10,206 nucleotides of DNA from an archaeon (GCA_023266155.1 JAHFRS010000016.1:1-10206), one strand, 5' to 3'. Positions 1 to 6,892 are shown, counted from the first letter of the stretch. Translations and numbers: made by a program. The notes: generated by a model from the sequence alone, not told the origin.

Positions 1-1399
1 CTTTCCTTTTCAATATCTTTCTTTTAATCTTCCCTTTCCCATTAAAGATCCTTTCTTTCAATTTACCTTTCCCATTCCAATCCAGCGCTTCTTGCAGAAC
101 TTCTTCAATGGTCATGACGGGAATGATGCGCACCTGGCTCAATTTTACTTTATCCACGACAATATCCTGTAAATTAGATTTAGGGACGATAATCGTTTTT
201 ATCCCTGCATCAATCGCTGCCTCGACTTTTGATGAGACTCCACCCACGGGTAATACTTCCCCCCGGACAGATAAAGATCCCGTCATTGCCACTTCCTGTC
301 GAATCGGAATTCTTTTAAGGGCAGAAATAATTGCCGTCGCCACCGCAATTGAAGCTGAATCGCCTTCCACTCCTTCATAGGTTTGCAAGAACTGCACGAA
401 AATGTCTCTGGTTTCTTTGATATCCTCACCAAAATATTTCATGATGATGGCCGAGACATTCAGGATGGCTTCTTTGGCAATCTCTCCTAATTTTCCGGTG
501 GCAATAATTTCGCTTTTCTTTCCTCCTATCGTTACTTCCGCTTCAATCGGCAACAAGATGCCGGAATAGGCGGAACCACTGCCGATAACCGCCAGCCCAT
601 TGACTCGCCCAACCTGTTTTCCGGTCGTGATGATGACTTCATATTCTTTTTTTCGTTCAATGAATTTATCGGCAATCTGCTGTTCTAAAGGCCGAGCCAG
701 TTTTTTAGCTCCTTCCACATGATCTTTACTCACTAACTCACTGCCCTGTTCCTTGGCCAAATCACCGGCAGCACGGACTAAGCCGCCGAGACCACGAAGA
801 TGTAACGTCAAGTGTTGTTTCCGATTAGCTCTTCGACGGGCTTCCTCAATAATAACCCGGACGGCATCTAAAGAGAAATGTGGTATTTTCCCATTTTCTT
901 TCTTGACTTCCTGTGCGACAAAACGGGCAATTTTATTTCTATTTTCCCTGGTATCGGGCATCGTTTCGTTCATATATACTTCATAGCCATATCCTCTAAT
1001 TCGGGAACGCAACGCCGGATGCATATTCTTGAGCGTTTCCAGGTTTCCCGCGGCCACTAAGACAAAGTCGCAAGGTACGGGATCGGTTCGTACCATCGCA
1101 CCCGCAGACCGTTCAGACTGGCCGGTAATGGGAAATTTCTTCTCTTGGATAGAAGACAGCAATTCTTGTTGTGTTCGGGGATCTAACGTGGCGATTTCAT
1201 CAATGAATAACACGCCCAGATGAGCTTTGTGAATCATCCCGGCAACGACACGCTGATTGGCGGGGGTGCCAAGGCCGCCGGAATTTTTGCAGAGAATACC
1301 ATTCACAACGACGTTCCCGGAGCTCGTCGTTACGTTATAGAGCTGGCCGTGGTAAGGAACGCGTTCAACTTTGGTAATGGTTTGTCGGATGAGTTTCAT
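1..1399 (-). CDS. lonB: Intein C-part plus LonB C-terminal half (Walker B and Ser-Lys protease), 3' partial
   Basis: Open from ATG at 1399-1397 to the window edge, 466 codons visible. Residues 1-39 are an intein C-terminal fragment ending NGILCKN; Ser40 then opens the LonB C-extein with SGGLGTP. Walker B FIDEI is at 65-69 (Asp67, Glu68), followed by the AAA+ lid. The LonB-type protease domain has catalytic Ser348 in EGDSAS and Lys391 in GGVSSK, a spacing of 43 residues as in E. coli Lon. The ATG overlaps the TGA of the upstream half (ATGA), and GAGGAA at 1408-1413 lies 8 bases before it, fitting translational coupling. This frame has a TGA only five codons upstream, so the ATG is the natural start. 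Spliced to the 203-residue N-extein it would give over 630 residues, the normal LonB size. The stop codon lies outside the window; the visible C-terminus is Lys/Gly-rich. Confidence 0.93.
   Translation of the reverse strand, partial: MKLIRQTITKVERVPYHGQLYNVTTSSGNVVVNGILCKNSGGLGTPANQRVVAGMIHKAHLGVLFIDEIATLDPRTQQELLSSIQEKKFPITGQSERSAGAMVRTDPVPCDFVLVAAGNLETLKNMHPALRSRIRGYGYEVYMNETMPDTRENRNKIARFVAQEVKKENGKIPHFSLDAVRVIIEEARRRANRKQHLTLHLRGLGGLVRAAGDLAKEQGSELVSKDHVEGAKKLARPLEQQIADKFIERKKEYEVIITTGKQVGRVNGLAVIGSGSAYSGILLPIEAEVTIGGKKSEIIATGKLGEIAKEAILNVSAIIMKYFGEDIKETRDIFVQFLQTYEGVEGDSASIAVATAIISALKRIPIRQEVAMTGSLSVRGEVLPVGGVSSKVEAAIDAGIKTIIVPKSNLQDIVVDKVKLSQVRIIPVMTIEEVLQEALDWNGKGKLKERIFNGKGKIKRKILKRK
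1283..1399 (-). other. Intein C-part (Int-C, 39 residues)
   Basis: Residues 1-39 of the downstream Lon half. An F-block-like strand ([10 protein letters not shown], 16-25) is followed by the G-block NGILCKN. The final Asn39 is the expected cyclising residue and Ser40 is the +1 nucleophile. The penultimate residue is Lys38, where His is usual. The length is close to the roughly 35-40 residues of known C-parts of split inteins, and the break falls at the usual split point between the endonuclease and the F-block. Confidence 0.87.
1396..1399 (-). promoter_or_regulatory. ATGA stop/start overlap joining the two Lon halves
   Basis: The TGA ending the upstream half (1398-1396) and the ATG starting the downstream half (1399-1397) share bases. 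With the GAGGAA motif 8 bases upstream this is a standard arrangement for reinitiation by the same ribosome, which would give both halves in similar amounts, as trans-splicing needs. Confidence 0.75.
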
Positions 1400-3441
1400 G
1401 CTGTTGCTTCCTCAGGCGGTCCAAAATGATTTAGGAGCAGATACAGTGAGTTGGGAGTAAGATGTAACACTTTCATGGCGTGCTCCGCCCCGTATCCCCG
1501 GTTGGTTAATTCATGGTATTTATTTTTTTTGAGCAGCGCCCACTGGCCTACTGCAGTATAGAGCCGATGTACTTTATAAGTGCAATAATTTATTTTGACG
1601 TGAGTGAGAAATAAGAGGACATTGTCCAGTTTCTTCTCGATCAAGAGTCTAAAAATTATTGATCCCTCAGTTTTATATTTTCCTTCATAAATTGAGGTGG
1701 TGGTAATATGGTTCTTTTTGAGGTAGTTACTCAAATCGTTCAAAAATGACAACCGATTTTCTCTAAATTGGGGTATACCGGTAATTCCAACTTCCAAAGT
1801 AGTGAGATAATTGCCATTTTTATGGATGATGGGTGTTCCCAGCTCTCCACCCAGGAAAGAACCATAAAATTCGGCTTCCGCGGTTTCCTGCAACTTAATC
1901 CAGCCTGGAACAATGATCGGCATTTTAGTCTTATTTCCCCGGGGAGCACCGAGCGCTATAAAGAATCGTATGACATTCCTATTGGTGTTTTGATAGCACC
2001 AGGAGTGTCCGTATCCTCCTCCTTCAATTATTCTGGAGTTTTCATCGTGATCGAGACCGAAGAGGTTCTCAAGATCGTGTCCAAACTCTTCCACAGCCTC
2101 TTTTTCAGAACTGGACAAAAACATTCCATTGAGGTTTTGAAAAATGCCGCCGTCACCAAAGGTTGCTCCGAGAACTTTAGATAATAATCGAAGTTTAGGA
2201 TGATCAACTTTTAATGGCAGCAAACCTCGTTCTTTAAGCCATTGGGCAGTTTGAATGGGAACAGGAAGGTGCTTCTGTTCATGCCACCAGCGCGTTTTTC
2301 CTAGCGGTTGATTCATCGCTTTGGCAATTCTCTTATGTCCCCACGCCGGATTTTTCGCTTTTAGATCCAGATACTGATAGTACAAAGCACATTGTTCTTG
2401 CTGATGTTCATCGTACGTCGCGATGATATCTAGCTCATCAATGACAATCTCTCCTGCTTGGGCAACGGCTTGATCTCCTAGTATAAGATGTTGCGCTTCA
2501 ACGTATTTGATTTTTCCATCTCTCCAAACAGCGACCTGATGTTCTGGAGTAAGGATGAGTTCTTTATTTTCTGACGTGGTTAGTTTTATCATCTCACCAT
2601 CATGAACATAACGGTTGGATGACAAAACTTGAACGGGAGAAATTAAACCATTGGTCTCCCCCAAGACCACAAGTTCATCAGTGGGAAGATGGATGGCCTC
2701 ATAGTTATTTCCACTAGTTTTCAGGAGACGTTGCTGGTGTTTGATGAATAAAGTATCGAGCTCCTCTTTGAGCTGTACTTGCGCTATCCGCCCATCTTTT
2801 ACTTTGTTTATTTTTAATAACGGAAAAAAAGTCTGGAACGGGTCATGAAGAACATCGCCTAAAAGCGCTCCGGCATGCGCACCGGTGGCATCAAAAAACG
2901 GTGCTGCTTTTTTTCCAAAATTGTCAACGATAACTTTCGGCGTAATCATCATCCCTCCCATCTTGAACATTCTGGGCCCCATACTGAGCATGATGGAAAA
3001 GGCGGCTAAGAACAACATCCCTCCTAAGAAAAAAGCGGTAAACATCAAATCGGAATGATATTTATATCTGATCCACCAGGGGGCGATAAATGTCAGCATC
3101 GCCACGATAAACAACAGGAAATTATTATTTTTCATCACCTGCCTGGCATCAATGCTATATTTTTTGACTTCATCCCGCCCCTTCCCTGCCGGCAATTCGG
3201 TAATCTGTGGATTATTCTCATCGTTAGGATTGGGCAGGGCGAGGATATCTTTTAATTCTGACTGAGGGAGAAGTTCTGCCAATCCGATGCCCATCATAGA
3301 TTTCCCCGTGCCCGGATCGCCAATTAATAACACGTGCCGGCGCTGATGGGCAGCTTTACGGATGATCCGCACGGCTTCTTCTTGGCCAATGACCTGATCG
3401 ACGATTTTGTCCGGAACTTTAATGTCTTTGGTGGAATTCAT
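1396..3441 (-). CDS. lonB: LonB protease N-terminal half fused to intein N-part with homing endonuclease
   Basis: 681 codons, ATG start, TGA stop. Residues 1-203 are the N-terminal extein of archaeal LonB, an ATP-dependent membrane protease: Walker A GDPGTGKS at 41-48, two hydrophobic membrane segments at about 107-123 and 133-153, and the LonB signature around [13 protein letters not shown] ending at residue 203. From residue 204 the sequence leaves the Lon family and becomes an intein: a splicing block with TPEH (His301), a helix-turn-helix region, then a two-motif LAGLIDADG endonuclease. There is no Walker B, no protease domain and no intein C-terminal block; all of these lie in the next frame, overlapping by ATGA. 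The product should therefore be inactive as a protease until joined to its partner. The start fits LonB homologues, which begin just before the conserved VIGQ motif. No clear ribosome-binding site precedes it. Lon identity is very secure; the split status is inferred. Confidence 0.93.
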   Translation of the reverse strand: MNSTKDIKVPDKIVDQVIGQEEAVRIIRKAAHQRRHVLLIGDPGTGKSMMGIGLAELLPQSELKDILALPNPNDENNPQITELPAGKGRDEVKKYSIDARQVMKNNNFLLFIVAMLTFIAPWWIRYKYHSDLMFTAFFLGGMLFLAAFSIMLSMGPRMFKMGGMMITPKVIVDNFGKKAAPFFDATGAHAGALLGDVLHDPFQTFFPLLKINKVKDGRIAQVQLKEELDTLFIKHQQRLLKTSGNNYEAIHLPTDELVVLGETNGLISPVQVLSSNRYVHDGEMIKLTTSENKELILTPEHQVAVWRDGKIKYVEAQHLILGDQAVAQAGEIVIDELDIIATYDEHQQEQCALYYQYLDLKAKNPAWGHKRIAKAMNQPLGKTRWWHEQKHLPVPIQTAQWLKERGLLPLKVDHPKLRLLSKVLGATFGDGGIFQNLNGMFLSSSEKEAVEEFGHDLENLFGLDHDENSRIIEGGGYGHSWCYQNTNRNVIRFFIALGAPRGNKTKMPIIVPGWIKLQETAEAEFYGSFLGGELGTPIIHKNGNYLTTLEVGITGIPQFRENRLSFLNDLSNYLKKNHITTTSIYEGKYKTEGSIIFRLLIEKKLDNVLLFLTHVKINYCTYKVHRLYTAVGQWALLKKNKYHELTNRGYGAEHAMKVLHLTPNSLYLLLNHFGPPEEATA
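1399..2832 (-). other. Intein N-part (Int-N) with embedded HTH and endonuclease
   Basis: Residues 204-681 of the upstream Lon half. The boundary is set by LonB logic: DPFQ is normally followed directly by SGGLGTP, and here SGGLGTP reappears right after the C-part. The first intein residue is Thr204. The B-block is visible as LTPEH, with the expected T-x-x-H, followed by a GDQ turn at 322-324. After a helix-turn-helix-like stretch (about 352-410) comes the endonuclease, then a final stretch of about 40 residues that ends at the TGA. The splicing F and G blocks are absent here and sit in the overlapping downstream frame. Confidence 0.87.
1522..2199 (-). other. LAGLIDADG homing endonuclease domain within the intein
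   Basis: About residues 415-640 of the upstream Lon half. Two LAGLIDADG-type motifs are visible: LGATFGDGG (Asp430) and [10 protein letters not shown] (Glu533), about 100 residues apart as expected for a single-chain enzyme. Both metal-binding acidic positions are kept, so the domain may still cut DNA. In an intact intein this enzyme would recognise an intein-less lonB allele and promote copying of the intein. A helix-turn-helix-like segment at about residues 352-410 precedes it and probably aids DNA binding. Confidence 0.8.
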
Positions 3442-3495
3442 GGGGAGGTACTATATAGAACACCTTAACTCTCTTTACTCCCCTTACATTAGCTC

Positions 3496-3507
3496 TATTT
3501 TAAAAAC
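3496..3507 (-). promoter_or_regulatory. Possible TATA box for lonB
   Basis: On the minus strand GTTTTTAAAATA lies 55-66 bases upstream of the lonB ATG. A transcript starting about 25 bases downstream would have a leader of about 30 bases. Another AT-rich stretch at 3451-3460 is too close to the ATG to serve as a TATA box for this start. lonB could also be read through from scpA, whose stop lies 109 bases upstream. Confidence 0.35.
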
Positions 3508-3550
3508 ATTGCGGAAGAAATTGCGGGTATGATTTTCTTCTATTCAAATA

Positions 3551-4282
3551 TCAAATCGCTTTTTCCGTTCCTTTCTTCAACAGCTTCACATAAATCTCTT
3601 CAAACGCTTTCTCCTGCGTCGTTTCCACTTTATGTTGGTTCTCTAAATGCAGCAGGGGAATAAATGTATACACTTTTTCTCTTCGCCCCGCCCGCGGCGG
3701 CAATAACTGTGAAAACGATAATGTTTCTTTGTTTTCCTTGTTGGAATAATAGACTATTTTATGGTATAAGTCCCGAATGACACCTAAGATGTCCACTTTG
3801 CGTTGTGGCATGATAAATGGGACGGGCCGCTGTTTAGCCAGGATTCGTTTCTTAGAGGCCATAGCCCGCTGCAGTGCGTCAATCAAATCGTTAATCGAAA
3901 CTTTCCGGCTTCGGGGCTGAGGATGGCGAGGGATTAAGGTATATTGTTGTTTTTCGCGCTGCTCTGTGGCAAATTCACCAAACAGTTCATCCTCATCGCT
4001 TCCATCAGCCTGATTAATCATCAAATCCAAATTCGCAATGTCATGCTCGACCAGATGAGCTGATTTGATCTTTAACAAGAAGGCTGCGGCTAACAGGATT
4101 TTTCCGGAGATACGAAAATCATGTTCCTGCATGGTTTTGATGATGTCAATATATTTCTTGCTTAGCAGCGTAATGTCAATATCCCAAGGATCCATCTGTT
4201 CGGTCTTGACAAGGTTCTGTAAGATTGATTTCCAGGTGACGTCTTCCTGTTCCAGCAGGAGGTCAAAGATCTTTTGCTGCAT
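3551..4282 (-). CDS. scpA: ScpA, segregation and condensation protein A (kleisin)
   Basis: 243 residues. ScpA is the kleisin that bridges the two SMC heads and binds ScpB in the SMC-ScpAB complex, which compacts and separates chromosomes. The N-terminal kleisin signature is clear: DPWDIDITLLSKKY at about 32-45, followed by ISGKILLAAAFLLKIKSAHL at 58-77, the helix bundle that contacts the SMC neck. A charged linker follows (about 90-125), and the C-terminal winged-helix region (about 155-243) would bind the SMC head. Length is normal for archaeal ScpA. The frame is open upstream to a TAA near 4376 but has no other start codon, so ATG 4282 is used. A TATA-like box about 26 bases upstream suggests a leaderless message. 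No smc or scpB gene is visible. lonB lies downstream on the same strand after 109 bases. Confidence 0.9.
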   Translation of the reverse strand: MQQKIFDLLLEQEDVTWKSILQNLVKTEQMDPWDIDITLLSKKYIDIIKTMQEHDFRISGKILLAAAFLLKIKSAHLVEHDIANLDLMINQADGSDEDELFGEFATEQREKQQYTLIPRHPQPRSRKVSINDLIDALQRAMASKKRILAKQRPVPFIMPQRKVDILGVIRDLYHKIVYYSNKENKETLSFSQLLPPRAGRREKVYTFIPLLHLENQHKVETTQEKAFEEIYVKLLKKGTEKAI

Positions 4283-4304
4283 TTGTTCAGATAAATCCTG
4301 AATG

Positions 4305-4312
4305 TTTTTAAA
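4305..4312 (-). promoter_or_regulatory. TATA-like box of scpA, leaderless type
   Basis: TTTAAAAA on the minus strand, centred about 26 bases upstream of the scpA ATG. This is the archaeal spacing that puts the transcription start at or next to the start codon. The same octamer precedes the divergent gene at 4600. The direct repeat flanking the MITE-like element begins only 5 bases further upstream. Confidence 0.5.
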
Positions 4313-4325
4313 GGCTGTGGTTTGT

Positions 4326-4482
4326 GTACGTGGAAAGCTGGCTTGGCCAAAACCGGTGAGCCGAGCACTACTTTAGTTTGTGAGGATTAATGAGTGCTTT
4401 TCTTGAGAAAAATAAGCTATCTTTGGACAATTGACACCTCCAGAAAAGCACGAGGCGAACGGCCTGCCAGCTTTCCACGTAC
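4326..4482. mobile_element. MITE-like element, 157 bp, perfect 17-bp TIRs and 8-bp TSD
   Basis: The outer 17 bases at 4326-4342 (starting GTACGTGGAAAG) are the exact inverted complement of 4466-4482. The octamer TGGTTTGT stands immediately outside both ends (4318-4325 and 4483-4490), as a target-site duplication would. Subterminal sequence is also loosely mirrored (GGCC at 4345-4348 and 4461-4464). Inside is a second perfect 10-bp inverted repeat, 4394-4403 with 4442-4451. No reading frame of useful size fills it, so it would need a transposase supplied from elsewhere. Target duplications of 8 bp occur in several IS families (for example IS66, IS1595, IS256), but I recognise no family from the ends. 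The alternative is a structured RNA with a long terminal stem. Confidence 0.7.
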
Positions 4483-4565
4483 TGGTTTGTGACAGGTTTG
4501 TGGAGGGGAGAATGAGTAACGTTAACCCCTAATATTTAGCATTTCTCTCTTTCCCAATACAAAAG

Positions 4566-4573
4566 TTTAAAAA
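4566..4573 (+). promoter_or_regulatory. TATA-like box of the PKD-domain gene
   Basis: TTTAAAAA preceded by the purine-rich AAAAG, which suits a BRE. It is centred about 30 bases before the ATG at 4600, so the transcript would start only a few bases before the start codon. No Shine-Dalgarno sequence is visible, which agrees with a leaderless or nearly leaderless message. Confidence 0.5.
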
Positions 4574-4599
4574 GAAGTGGCCAGTAAACTTCCCTCAGT

Positions 4600-6036
4600 A
4601 TGAAAAACAAAAATTTTGGGGTGATTTTTTCCTTCATTTTCATCCTGTTATTCGCAGTTTCCGTTTTGGCGGAGGAAATAACGACCCAGACTGAACCCGT
4701 GGCGCCAGCAGCAGATTCTTCTATAACAACGCCAGCAGTGGACAATACTGCTTCCTCCAAGAATGAAACCGCTCTGGTGAATCAAACTACTAATATATCC
4801 TCTTCTCTTCCTCCTGTACCCATTGTGGTTTCCATTACCGCCAATCCTTCCGCCGGCGTTGCTCCGTTAGCTGTACAATTTATTGCTGCTGCTGCCGGGC
4901 AGGAACCACAAACCTATTCATGGGATTTTAACATGGATGGAACGGTCGACAGCACTAAACAGAATCCGACGACGACATTTGAAAATCCGGGTGAGTATAA
5001 TATTACCGTGACCGTCACTGATAGTACCGGCAAGATCGGTAACAAAGTTGTTCCTATCACCGTCACAGCTTTTGATTCTAAGCTGAACATTTCTTCTTAT
5101 TTCCCTGATAGTGTCACTAAAGGCGAGAATAAAATTACATTTATCTTTATTAATAACGGGGAACGGACGGTGGAAGATATTACTGGTAAAATCGTGGGAA
5201 CTGGTGTACAGCAGTTAAGTTCCACTTCTATTAATCGCTTAAAGCCGGGGGAGGAAGATTCTGTCACGATTACCGTGAATGTTCTGCAAAGTGGGGTTAA
5301 AAATATCGTGTTGAAAGTCCTGGACAAAAGTTTTCCCATTTCTTTTCAGGTGGTACAAGAAATAGAATATAATAAAGCTGATTTGCAGTCCAATTATGAT
5401 CTGTTGCGGCAGAAAATGGCAGAACAGGAAGCGATTTATTCTGATAAAAAATCACAGAATTATTTAGTCTCAGAAGTATTTGAGAGTATTAAAATAGTAA
5501 AGAAACAGCTGCAGGATGTTCAAGAGCAATTATTGACTGATAAATTAGCGGGAGCTAAAGTAAGCCTCGACTTAACTAGCACGGCCATTGATGATATTAC
5601 CCGAGATCTGGAGAATTCTACCAAAGTAAAATTGACGTTATTACAGTGGATTAAAGAGAATGCTGTCGCCATCGCGGCGATTATTGCGGCGTTGGGCACG
5701 ATCGGCGGGTTTCTGGCTAATTCTCTGCGGAAAGCTAAAACGCACGCGACCAAGTTAGGGGAAACAGTTAAACAGACCTTTGAAAAGAAGAAAAGTGAGG
5801 CTGCCCCTGCCCTTAGTGGAGAACAGAAACTTTCAGAACAGCAACAGCCGGCAGCCATGGAAGCGCCAGCTGCAGAAACGAAGAAGGCAGCTTCTTCGAT
5901 GGATATGGCACTCGAAGGCAAGGGGCATAAATATAAGAAAGCAGCCAAGAAGAAAGCGAAGGCGAAGAAGAGTATTCAAAAAAAAGAAGATTCTCCGGTG
6001 GTAGAAAAAAGTGAAGAAAGCAGTGAGGAAGCGTAA
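4600..6036 (+). CDS. Secreted PKD-domain membrane protein with coiled-coil stalk and basic tail
   Basis: 478 residues, no family name recognised. In order: a Sec-type signal peptide (1-24, likely cut after VLA); a Ser/Thr/Pro-rich spacer with N-glycosylation sequons at Asn55, Asn61 and Asn65; a PKD-type beta-sandwich (about 75-157) with YSWDFNMDGT and the later NPGEYNITVTVTD, both hallmarks of the fold; a second beta domain (about 160-252) resembling CARDB, with the NNGERT turn and LKPGEE; an alpha-helical, probably coiled-coil stalk (about 255-345); one membrane helix (about 353-374); and a cytoplasmic tail of about 100 residues rich in Lys, Ala and Glu. The predicted topology is outside-in, with the PKD domain on the cell surface and the basic tail inside. 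A surface adhesion or envelope role is inference. It converges on the minus-strand genes after it. Confidence 0.88.
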   Translation: MKNKNFGVIFSFIFILLFAVSVLAEEITTQTEPVAPAADSSITTPAVDNTASSKNETALVNQTTNISSSLPPVPIVVSITANPSAGVAPLAVQFIAAAAGQEPQTYSWDFNMDGTVDSTKQNPTTTFENPGEYNITVTVTDSTGKIGNKVVPITVTAFDSKLNISSYFPDSVTKGENKITFIFINNGERTVEDITGKIVGTGVQQLSSTSINRLKPGEEDSVTITVNVLQSGVKNIVLKVLDKSFPISFQVVQEIEYNKADLQSNYDLLRQKMAEQEAIYSDKKSQNYLVSEVFESIKIVKKQLQDVQEQLLTDKLAGAKVSLDLTSTAIDDITRDLENSTKVKLTLLQWIKENAVAIAAIIAALGTIGGFLANSLRKAKTHATKLGETVKQTFEKKKSEAAPALSGEQKLSEQQQPAAMEAPAAETKKAASSMDMALEGKGHKYKKAAKKKAKAKKSIQKKEDSPVVEKSEESSEEA

Positions 6037-6061
6037 AATTTTAGAAGAAATCATGTTCAAA
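6037..6061. other. Convergent intergenic gap with no clear feature
   Basis: 25 bases between the end of the PKD-domain gene (plus) and the end of the small minus-strand frame. It contains AAAATTTTA but no convincing terminator hairpin. A 10-bp inverted repeat pairs 6046-6055 with 6125-6134, too widely spaced to call a terminator. Confidence 0.4.
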
Positions 6062-6193
6062 TCACCTGTTCTTAGTGGGACTTTGAATAAGCAAACCTGA
6101 ATAAGTAAACTGATTTCTGCTGTTCATGATTTCTACTGTAACTCCTTCAGTAATATCAAGAATCTGGAGATAGAGAAAACGCCGCTCGATCAT
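6062..6193 (-). CDS. Small ORF, probably the frameshifted 3' end of the coiled-coil gene
   Basis: 43 codons from ATG 6193 to TGA 6064-6062. The frame is open much further upstream, to a TAG at 6278-6280, without another ATG, so it overlaps the end of the preceding gene. Its translation (IERRFLYLQILDITEGVTVE and onward) looks like ordinary protein rather than noise. Removing one A from either of two A4 runs (6236-6239 or 6231-6234) would join it in frame to the 90-residue protein and give one protein of 145 residues. It may be a real small gene, the C-terminus of a frameshifted gene, or the victim of a base-call error. Confidence 0.45.
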   Translation of the reverse strand: MIERRFLYLQILDITEGVTVEIMNSRNQFTYSGLLIQSPTKNR

Positions 6194-6227
6194 TTGCAGA
6201 ACATTCTCAATGAGTAATTTAAGCTTT

Positions 6228-6500
6228 TTATTTTCTTTTCCGTCCTTCCGTGATAGACATGACGGGCTGTGTTCCCACTAAAGCCAATAACTGCGGGTCT
6301 GGTTCGATAGCTGGATATTTTTTTCTGAAGGCCTGCTCGACCGTCCCGGGTGGAGAATGGTGATGTTTAATGTGGGTGATTTTCTTATCGATCTGTTCAA
6401 TATCATTCCGAAGGTGGGACAAGTCCTGTTTGACACTTTGCAAGTCCTGTTGGATTGTTTCCATTTTAGTTAATAATGATGGTGAACTATATAAACTCAC
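6228..6500 (-). CDS. Small coiled-coil protein coupled to the winged-helix regulator
   Basis: 90 residues from a GTG start whose bases overlap the TGA of the upstream regulator (GTGA, 6497-6500). That overlap is the reason for choosing it over the internal ATG at Met13. Residues 13-45 form a heptad-like coiled coil (METIQQDLQSVKQDL and onward). A His triplet follows (46-48), then a conserved-looking segment with YPAIEPDPQLLALVGTQP at 62-79. No family function is recognised. Coupling to the regulator suggests the two act together, perhaps as a partner or co-regulator, but this is inference. The protein stops in an A-rich stretch (AAAAGAAAATAA), and sensible coding sequence continues in another frame, so its natural C-terminus may be about 55 residues longer. 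Confidence 0.65.
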   Translation of the reverse strand: MSLYSSPSLLTKMETIQQDLQSVKQDLSHLRNDIEQIDKKITHIKHHHSPPGTVEQAFRKKYPAIEPDPQLLALVGTQPVMSITEGRKRK

Positions 6501-6892
6501 CCCAACATCCCATCAATCTCTTCCGCGACTTTCTGTAATTCCGCAAACATCCCCTCAGCATCCCGGCGGATATCGGTGATCAGATTCTGTAAATTACTCT
6601 CCCGAAGAATATACCCTTTCCGCTCGTGAATGACCATGCCAGAATCTATCAACCGCGTCAGATGATGAACGACGGTTCCTCGACTCAGGTGCAGTCGTTC
6701 GGCAATTTCATCAGACGTTAAAGGCTTATTCTGCCGAGCGGTTCTCACTAACGTGATAAAGACGCGGAAACAACTGCTATCCCTATCTCTTAAATTAAAT
6801 AAGCCCAGAGAATTGCCAAGCCACTGCAGCTCCTTGTTGACATCGTGGGCATCGGTTTTGCGCAGACGGATAATTGTAATTTTAGGGCTCAT
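6497..6892 (-). CDS. ArsR-like winged-helix transcriptional regulator, divergent from grpE-dnaK
   Basis: 131 residues. A winged helix-turn-helix spans about 42-97: SDEIAERLHLSRGTVVHHL (60-78) holds the turn and recognition helix, followed by the wing IDSGMVIHERKGYILRE. The recognition helix resembles ArsR/MarR-type archaeal regulators. A helical tail (100-131) probably dimerises. No metal-binding cysteine cluster is visible; Cys41 is the only Cys. It is transcribed away from grpE-dnaK across a 115-base gap with closely spaced TATA boxes, and is coupled by GTGA to a small coiled-coil gene. The position suggests a heat-shock repressor of the chaperone operon that also controls itself, by analogy with archaeal Phr-type regulators. 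That role is inferred from context; the DNA-binding class is secure. Confidence 0.85.
   Translation of the reverse strand: MSPKITIIRLRKTDAHDVNKELQWLGNSLGLFNLRDRDSSCFRVFITLVRTARQNKPLTSDEIAERLHLSRGTVVHHLTRLIDSGMVIHERKGYILRESNLQNLITDIRRDAEGMFAELQKVAEEIDGMLG

Noticed and set aside
1768..2184. 138-codon open frame on the plus strand
   Set aside because: It lies wholly opposite the intein endonuclease frame, whose LAGLIDADG motifs are clear. Its own translation shows no recognisable motif.
3451..3460. TATA-like CTATATAG on the minus strand before lonB
   Set aside because: It ends only about 10 bases before the ATG. That is too close to direct a transcript including this start codon, and no suitable in-frame start follows nearby.
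3508..3527. Two copies of ATTGCGG between scpA and lonB
   Set aside because: They are direct, not inverted, repeats of only 7 bases. They form no hairpin and resemble no known site.
4326..4482. Structured RNA gene such as RNase P or SRP RNA
   Set aside because: I could not find the conserved core motifs of either RNA. The direct octamer repeats exactly flanking the ends favour an insertion element, though a folded transcript is not excluded.
5520..5948. 142-codon open frame opposite the PKD-domain gene
   Set aside because: Its low-complexity Ala/Ser-rich translation mirrors the repetitive tail and stalk of the plus-strand gene. No start signal supports it.
6046..6134. 10-bp inverted repeat AGAAATCATG / CATGATTTCT
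   Set aside because: The arms are 69 bases apart and overlap the small minus-strand frame, with no T-tract. It is probably chance in an AT-rich stretch.
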